NCBI RefSeq assembly: GCF_900129325.1
Contig: NZ_FQUP01000001.1
Span: forward strand, 806,001-870,000
Length of the DNA stretch: 64,000 bases
From: Kaistia soli DSM 19436
GTDB taxonomy: Bacteria; Pseudomonadota; Alphaproteobacteria; Rhizobiales; Kaistiaceae
Reading direction: 5' to 3'
The notes beneath the pieces are model-generated. The model was given only the letters and a program-made list of their open reading frames with translations. It was not told where the DNA came from and ran no database searches. How positions within the stretch are numbered: the stretch's first letter is position 1; each line of letters starts with the position of its first letter. This document shows, in pieces, positions 62,498 to 64,000 of the stretch. A program made the translations under genes and the position numbers.

Positions 62498-63396
62498 CGT
62501 CCCGTCTCCTTCGGCGCGAGGCGGTCGAGCAGGACGAGGGCAAGGCCGATCATCAGCACGCTGGCGACGACCGACATCGCGGCCGCGTCGCCCATCCGAT
62601 AGGCCTTGAAGGCGGTCTCGTAGATGAGGACCGGCAGCGTCTCGGTTCCCCCGGCCGGGCCGCCAGCGGTCAACAGCCAGATGATGTCGAAGACATTGAA
62701 GGAGAGCAGCGTGCCCATGACGGTGAGCACCAGCAAAGTCGGCTGCAGCAGCGGCCAGGTGATGGCGCGAAAACGGGCGACCGCGCCGGCGCCATCGACG
62801 GCGGCCGCTTCATAGATGTCGCCCGGAATGCGCTGCAGGCCCGCGAGCAGCATGATCGCGACGAAAGGGAACCAACGCCAGGAATTGATCAGGATGAGGC
62901 TCGTCATCGCAGCGGGACCGCTGGCGAAGAAGCCCATGGGGCGATCGATGATGCCGAGCTGGATCAGCAGCGGATTAACCATGCCGCCCGAGGGCGACAG
63001 CAGCCAGCGCCAGATGATGACCACGACAACCGTCGGGATGATCCAGGTCAGGATGATCCAGACGCGGGCGACGCGGACGCCCGGGAATTTCTCGTTGAGG
63101 ACCAGGGCCGCGGTGAGCGCCAGAATGGTCTGGACGACAGCATTGCCGACGACCCAGACGACCGAGATGCCGAGCGCGTGCCAGAATGTTCCGTCTGTGA
63201 GAACGCGGGCGTAGTTGTCGAGGCCGGCGAAGGGGCCGTCTGAGCCGATCACGCGGATGTCGCGCAGGCTGATATTGATCGCCGAGATCATCGGCACTAT
63301 CAGCGTCGCGGCGAGCAGCCCGAGCGGCAAAGCGAGCAGCAGGAAGGCGACGCGCCCGTCACTGCCGCGGCCGGATGAAGTCGGCTTCGAAGCCAT
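62494..63396 (-). CDS. Carbohydrate ABC transporter permease, MalF type
   Basis: 300 residues from the ATG at 63396 (MASKPTSSGRGSDGRVAFLLL), with GAGGATC upstream; the longer frame to 63438 is not favoured. Six helices; EAA loop 'IPGDIYEAAAVDGAGAVARFRAITWPLLQPTLL' and the family segment 'NAVVQTILALTAALVLNEKFPG'. It lies 78 bp after the binding-protein stop. Confidence 0.92.
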   Translation of the reverse strand: MASKPTSSGRGSDGRVAFLLLALPLGLLAATLIVPMISAINISLRDIRVIGSDGPFAGLDNYARVLTDGTFWHALGISVVWVVGNAVVQTILALTAALVLNEKFPGVRVARVWIILTWIIPTVVVVIIWRWLLSPSGGMVNPLLIQLGIIDRPMGFFASGPAAMTSLILINSWRWFPFVAIMLLAGLQRIPGDIYEAAAVDGAGAVARFRAITWPLLQPTLLVLTVMGTLLSFNVFDIIWLLTAGGPAGGTETLPVLIYETAFKAYRMGDAAAMSVVASVLMIGLALVLLDRLAPKETGR

Positions 63397-63474
63397 CGGT
63401 TGATCGGATCCTCGTGCTCGGGCAGCGATCGGCTGCAAAGGTGGCGGCGGGCCTCGCGACCCGCCGCCGTCCGC

Positions 63475-64000
63475 TTACTTCGTGGCTTCGATCATCTGCG
63501 CCTGGCCAGCCTTGACGGCGGCGGCCGGGTCCTCGCCATTGATCACGACCTTCTGCAGCGTCTCAGCCAGGATGTTCTGGGCCGAGATCGGACCGATGGC
63601 CGGGAAGACATGGCCGCCCGTGAAGCCGAACAGCATGCCGGCATGCGAATTCGCGATCATCTGCTCGACCTGCGGCTTGTACTTGACGACCAGCGGATCG
63701 CTCCAGAACGTCGCCGACTTCGCACCATCGGTGGTGACCGGCAGGAACAGGCCGGGCTCCATGTTCAGGAACTTGCCGTAGTTCTCCGGCTCCAGCAGGA
63801 AGGCGATGAACTTCTTGGCCGCGTCACGCTTCGCCGCATCCTTGGCGAGGATGATTGCCGCATTCGAATAGGCGATGGTGGACGAGCTCTTCTCGCCGTC
63901 GGCATGGGGCACCGCCGCGACGCCGAGATCGGCCGCATCGCCGCCGCCCTGCTGGTCATAGGTCGAGATGACCGAGAACTGCAGGATCGAAGCGCAGGTC
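63475..64000 (-). CDS. Carbohydrate ABC transporter substrate-binding protein (partial, C-terminal part)
   Basis: The frame is open from the stop at 63475 to the right window edge (175 residues visible), so the start is outside. The readable part is a family-1 sugar-binding protein C-terminus: 'DLGVAAVPHADGEKSSSTIAYSNAAIILAKDAAKRDAAKKFIAFLLEPENYGKFL', 'PGLFLPVTTDG' and 'GHVFPAIGPISAQNILAETLQKVVINGEDPAAAVKAGQAQMIEA'. A GTG at 63912 could be mistaken for the start, but coding sequence clearly continues upstream ('VISTYDQQGGGDAADL'). It is the receptor for the two permeases; no ATPase is in view. Confidence 0.9.
   Translation of the reverse strand, partial: TCASILQFSVISTYDQQGGGDAADLGVAAVPHADGEKSSSTIAYSNAAIILAKDAAKRDAAKKFIAFLLEPENYGKFLNMEPGLFLPVTTDGAKSATFWSDPLVVKYKPQVEQMIANSHAGMLFGFTGGHVFPAIGPISAQNILAETLQKVVINGEDPAAAVKAGQAQMIEATK

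Noticed and set aside
63475-63912. A complete 145-residue protein starting at the GTG at 63912
   Set aside because: The frame continues upstream with clear binding-protein sequence to the window edge, so this is the C-terminal part of a longer gene.

Overview
The window looks like a chromosomal segment of a GC-rich alphaproteobacterium, most likely Hyphomicrobiales (Rhizobiales). This rests on the uniform GC-rich codon use, the dense operons with 4-bp ATGA overlaps, the tamA-tamB pair, a MocDEF-type desaturase/ferredoxin/reductase set, the many ABC uptake systems and the TTG starts. The genus is not determined (Kaistia-like is only a guess). I saw no rRNA, tRNA, CRISPR array, insertion sequence, integrase or phage gene. 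The window reads as accessory metabolism and transport mixed with envelope housekeeping genes.

Layout. 1-1109: the start of a PhnD/SsuA-type binding protein (cut by the left edge) behind a membrane desaturase. 1465-6689: a complete peptide/opine-type ABC importer (binding protein, two permeases, two ATPases), with a glutamate-receptor-like channel protein converging on it (6664-7944). 7991-20595: a two-winged locus. Leftward run an M19 dipeptidase, two LivM/LivH-type permeases and two LivF/LivG-type ATPases. Rightward run a TIGR04076 protein, an aldo/keto reductase, a SnoaL-like protein, the matching type-1 binding protein, an aldo/keto reductase fused to a Rid domain, and a large GH94-like phosphorylase/hydrolase. 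Its substrate is unknown, and it is the best candidate here for an undescribed catabolic system.

20718-24239 is an envelope block: a tiny membrane protein, an MliC-like and an LprI-like lysozyme-inhibitor homologue, a periplasmic thioredoxin with a CcdA-like partner, and an L,D-transpeptidase. 24448-32812: guanine deaminase, a two-component system facing a Spy/LTXXQ-like protein, a DUF1993 protein, a transglutaminase, and a glutaminase-glutamate symporter pair. 32840-39120: TamB/TamA. 39588-44142: a SulP transporter with a structured leader, a DUF6790 membrane protein, CDP-diacylglycerol pyrophosphatase and soluble transhydrogenase.

44146-48334: an aldehyde dehydrogenase with its DUF779 partner, divergent from an AcoR-type sigma-54 activator. 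A 17-bp dyad and a -24/-12-like element in this region both recur upstream of the MHS-type transporter at 52050, suggesting one regulon. 49030-51573: an FtsK translocase without the usual membrane domain. 53789-60109: a LacI-type regulator with two matching operators divergent from mocD-mocE-mocF, then glutaryl-CoA dehydrogenase plus a CaiB/BaiF CoA-transferase (a likely glutarate pathway). 60118-64000: an FGGY kinase and a sugar ABC importer, cut by the right edge.

All function calls are from reading the translations and motifs; no database search was run.
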